Shown one piece after another: positions 4,509-6,295 of a stretch of DNA of 6,295 nt. Source of the DNA: Alphaproteobacteria bacterium (GTDB lineage: Bacteria > Pseudomonadota > Alphaproteobacteria > Rhizobiales > Hyphomicrobiaceae). The notes under the pieces are model-generated. The model searched no databases. It was not told where the DNA came from and was given only the letters and a program-made list of their open reading frames with translations. Where the stretch lies: assembly GCA_024279745.1 (NCBI GenBank), contig JAJRRE010000075.1, positions 1 to 6,295 of the forward strand. Direction: 5' to 3'. Positions within the stretch are counted from its first letter, which is position 1. Every line of letters starts with the position of its first letter. Made by a program: the position numbers and the translations under genes.

Positions 4509-6295
4509 CAGAGCGACCAGGCGGCACAGAAACTGGCCAATGGCTTTGCCCGCGAAAGCGAAAATGATGAGCGCTCCCGTAAACGCGCGAATGCCCGCGC
4601 GGCGGCGCAGATCGCTGCGGAAAAATCCGCCATGGAAGCGGCACGGCGCGAGGCGGTAGCGGCTAAGGACAATGCCGAGCTGCAGGCGTATCGCAAGGAT
4701 TTAATGGAGCGGGTGCGCCGTGAAGCGGACCAGCATCGCAAGGCTGCGCTGGCGCGGGCAAAAGAACAACAGCGCCGCACTGCTGCCGAAGAAATGGCGG
4801 GCAAGAAGATCACGGCACAGCGCGCGGCGGCAAAGGCGCGCAAAGCGGCCCTGACGAAAAGACAAGAATTGGCCAAGCGCAAAGCCGCTCAAGTAAAGAA
4901 AGAAGAGCTGGCAAAAAAGCAGAAACTTGCGAAAAAGCGTGAGTTGGCAAAGCGCCTGGCCGCCGCTAAGAAACGTAACATTCGGGCCCAAAGACAAGCG
5001 GCGCAGAACCGAAAAAATGCAACTGGCAATTCAACCGGACCCAAAGCCGGTGCACGCAAATATGTTATTCTCAACGGCAAAACCAAACGCGGCAAGACCG
5101 ATAATGCCGGGCGAAAAGAGCTTAAACGAAAAGCCAGGAAAACTGCGTCTCGGCGCCAGCCTGCGCTAGAACCACGGACTTCGCCAGCGGCGCATTCGGG
5201 CGCTTCGAAAATCGGGTCCTATAAAACGCCATCGCCTGCCCGTAATAGAGATATAGAGGCAGCGGCCTTGCAAGCAGAATCAGCCCGGTTGAGCCGGTTG
5301 GAAAAAGCCCGCAATGCTGAATTGCTTGATCTTGACAAAAAGCTGGCGCGCATTACGAAAAAGCGCAAAGTTGATGCCCAGGCGCGCAAAGAGGCAGCCG
5401 CCAAGGCACGGTTTGAAGCAAGACTGGCGGCTGAAAAGAAAATCACCGACAATCAGGCGAAATCCGCACGGCTGGCCAAAGTCAAGCGCGATAGCGACAA
5501 TGATCACCGACTTGAAGCGCAGCGTCTGGAACGGACCAAACAGGTTCAGGTTGAACAAGCGCAAGGCCGCTCAACACGTACCACGCGCACAGATCCAGCC
5601 TGGGAGCGCGAACAAGCGGCGCGGTTGACACGGGAGGCGGCGCGCCGGTTCTCCGACAGACTGGCCGTGCGTGATCGCGGTTCTGAACGTGGGCGCGATA
5701 TCGGCAATCATAGGTCCTATGATCAGGAGCGTTGGGGAAACCGGGGCCGAGATCGCAATTCAGTCTCCGGCAGATCTGATTTGGACGATAAATTTGAGCG
5801 AGCAGAACGCGCCAACCGGGCTGATCCTCCGCGCTTTAACGAGGATCGTTTTGCGCGCCGCGACGATTTGGACCGAAACGACTTGGGCCCAAACAACCTG
5901 GGCCAACAAGATTTGGGCAGAAAAGATTTTGACCTTGATAAACCTCGGGCCGGACAAAAGCGGGCTGATGGGCTGACCGGTAACCGGGACAGCAATCAAA
6001 CCGGCAAACAAACCGGCACTGATGTTATTATTTCGCGTTATGCACCGCCAAAATCGGCGCCCGCATCGGCGCCATCAAGGCCGTCATATAGTCATGCGCC
6101 GAATTTCTCACCGGCGGTTCAAACACATCCTGTTTCCCCTTCAGGTCCAGCCAATAAAACCGCGCGCGGCAGACCATCCCACGTCACGGTATTGCTGTTG
6201 ATGAAGCCGGGGCGTCGCGGTATTCGCCGGTTCAACAAGACTGCCGATCCAATCTTATGTGTAAGTGGCGGATGTTATGTGTCGCAAGGGCCGAG
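4416..6295 (+). CDS. Secreted, basic coiled-coil protein of unknown function, 3' end outside the window
   Basis: Open from the ATG at 4416 to the window edge: 626 codons with no stop. A strong Shine-Dalgarno sequence (4401-4410) supports this start. Residues 1-31 form a signal peptide: M-K-S, a hydrophobic stretch LFAAALIAAPLLVASA, and A29-R-A31 before Q32, a standard signal peptidase I site. The mature protein should enter the periplasm or leave the cell. Residues about 33-205 are Ala/Lys/Arg/Glu/Gln-rich helix, including LAKKQK-LAKKRE-LAKRLA hexads near 165-182. A short strand-like piece, K215-Y-V-I-L-N-G-K, follows. A second charged helical block spans about 279-385 and a third begins at D393-P-A-W. 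Residues about 430-588 are Arg/Asp/Asn- then Pro/Ser/Ala-rich and look disordered, with a five-residue repeat at 482-506. From 589 a compact segment begins: V-T-V-L-L-L-M-K-P-G, then R-F-N-K-T-A-D-P-I-L, with C615-x4-C620-Y, the only cysteines. The layout recalls TolA-like periplasmic rods, but I recognise no family. Confidence 0.85.
   Translation, partial: MKSIFQHSQNLFAAALIAAPLLVASADSARAQSDQAAQKLANGFARESENDERSRKRANARAAAQIAAEKSAMEAARREAVAAKDNAELQAYRKDLMERVRREADQHRKAALARAKEQQRRTAAEEMAGKKITAQRAAAKARKAALTKRQELAKRKAAQVKKEELAKKQKLAKKRELAKRLAAAKKRNIRAQRQAAQNRKNATGNSTGPKAGARKYVILNGKTKRGKTDNAGRKELKRKARKTASRRQPALEPRTSPAAHSGASKIGSYKTPSPARNRDIEAAALQAESARLSRLEKARNAELLDLDKKLARITKKRKVDAQARKEAAAKARFEARLAAEKKITDNQAKSARLAKVKRDSDNDHRLEAQRLERTKQVQVEQAQGRSTRTTRTDPAWEREQAARLTREAARRFSDRLAVRDRGSERGRDIGNHRSYDQERWGNRGRDRNSVSGRSDLDDKFERAERANRADPPRFNEDRFARRDDLDRNDLGPNNLGQQDLGRKDFDLDKPRAGQKRADGLTGNRDSNQTGKQTGTDVIISRYAPPKSAPASAPSRPSYSHAPNFSPAVQTHPVSPSGPANKTARGRPSHVTVLLLMKPGRRGIRRFNKTADPILCVSGGCYVSQGP
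5859..5933 (+). repeat. Five-residue periodic segment within the secreted protein
   Basis: Five in-frame 15-base units encode R-D-D-L-D, R-N-D-L-G, P-N-N-L-G, Q-Q-D-L-G and R-K-D-F-D (residues 482-506). The pattern is two variable residues, D or N, L or F, then G or D. The DNA units are visibly related (for example ACTTGGGC, ACCTGGGC, ATTTGGGC), which suggests tandem duplication. It resembles the spacing of pentapeptide-repeat proteins but lacks their small residue at the i-2 position and is too short to make that helix. Confidence 0.6.

Noticed and set aside
4430..5095. Long minus-strand ORFs opposite the coiled-coil gene
   Set aside because: They mirror the Ala/Arg/Lys codons of the + strand gene and show the expected Ala/Ser/Leu/Phe/Arg-rich shadow composition. 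The + frame has the ribosome site, signal peptide and continuous reading.
5859..5933. Pentapeptide-repeat protein (quinolone-resistance type fold)
   Set aside because: Spacing is five residues with D/N before L/F, but the small Ala/Ser/Cys at the i-2 position is missing and there are only five units, too few for a right-handed beta helix.
1..6295. CRISPR array, tRNA, insertion sequence, prophage, toxin-antitoxin pair or defence genes
   Set aside because: No regularly spaced identical repeats, cloverleaf-like segments, transposase or integrase motifs, or paired small genes were found on either strand.

Overview
The window looks like ordinary chromosomal DNA from an alphaproteobacterium, probably a relative of Caulobacter or Hyphomonas. 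Three things point there. The second gene encodes an FzlA-type FtsZ regulator, a protein known from Alphaproteobacteria. From memory, the order uppP, fzlA, queG, SDR gene fits that class. Finally, a hand scan found only four GANTC sites in 6.3 kb where about 24 are expected, the depletion known from genomes methylated by CcrM. Base composition is moderately GC-rich and looks even throughout. No mobile element, tRNA, rRNA or CRISPR array was seen.

Positions 1-124 hold no recognisable gene. Positions 125-3953 carry four genes, all on the + strand, with gaps of 155, 56 and 48 bases. They are uppP (undecaprenyl-diphosphate phosphatase), fzlA (GST-fold FtsZ-binding division protein), queG (epoxyqueuosine reductase, last step of queuosine synthesis) and an atypical SDR/YeeZ-like NAD(P)-binding protein of unknown substrate. 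The first two both serve the cell envelope: UppP recycles the lipid carrier for peptidoglycan precursors, and FzlA couples FtsZ to septal wall synthesis. queG and the SDR gene are probably co-transcribed passengers. For uppP and fzlA an in-frame stop codon directly abuts the ATG, and for queG one lies nine bases before it, so these starts cannot lie further upstream.

Positions 3954-4415 (462 bases) form a non-coding stretch. It contains a decayed 14-bp tandem repeat (six units, 4222-4305), a short spaced direct repeat, a doubtful 43-codon ORF, and a strong Shine-Dalgarno sequence that may be folded into a hairpin just before the last gene.

From 4416 to the right edge runs one open reading frame with no stop (at least 626 codons). 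It encodes a secreted, very basic, Ala/Lys/Arg/Glu-rich coiled-coil protein, followed by a long disordered part and the beginning of a compact C-terminal domain holding the only two cysteines. I cannot name it. It is the least explained object in the window. I see no new multi-gene system here; the novelty candidates are this protein and the repeat region before it.
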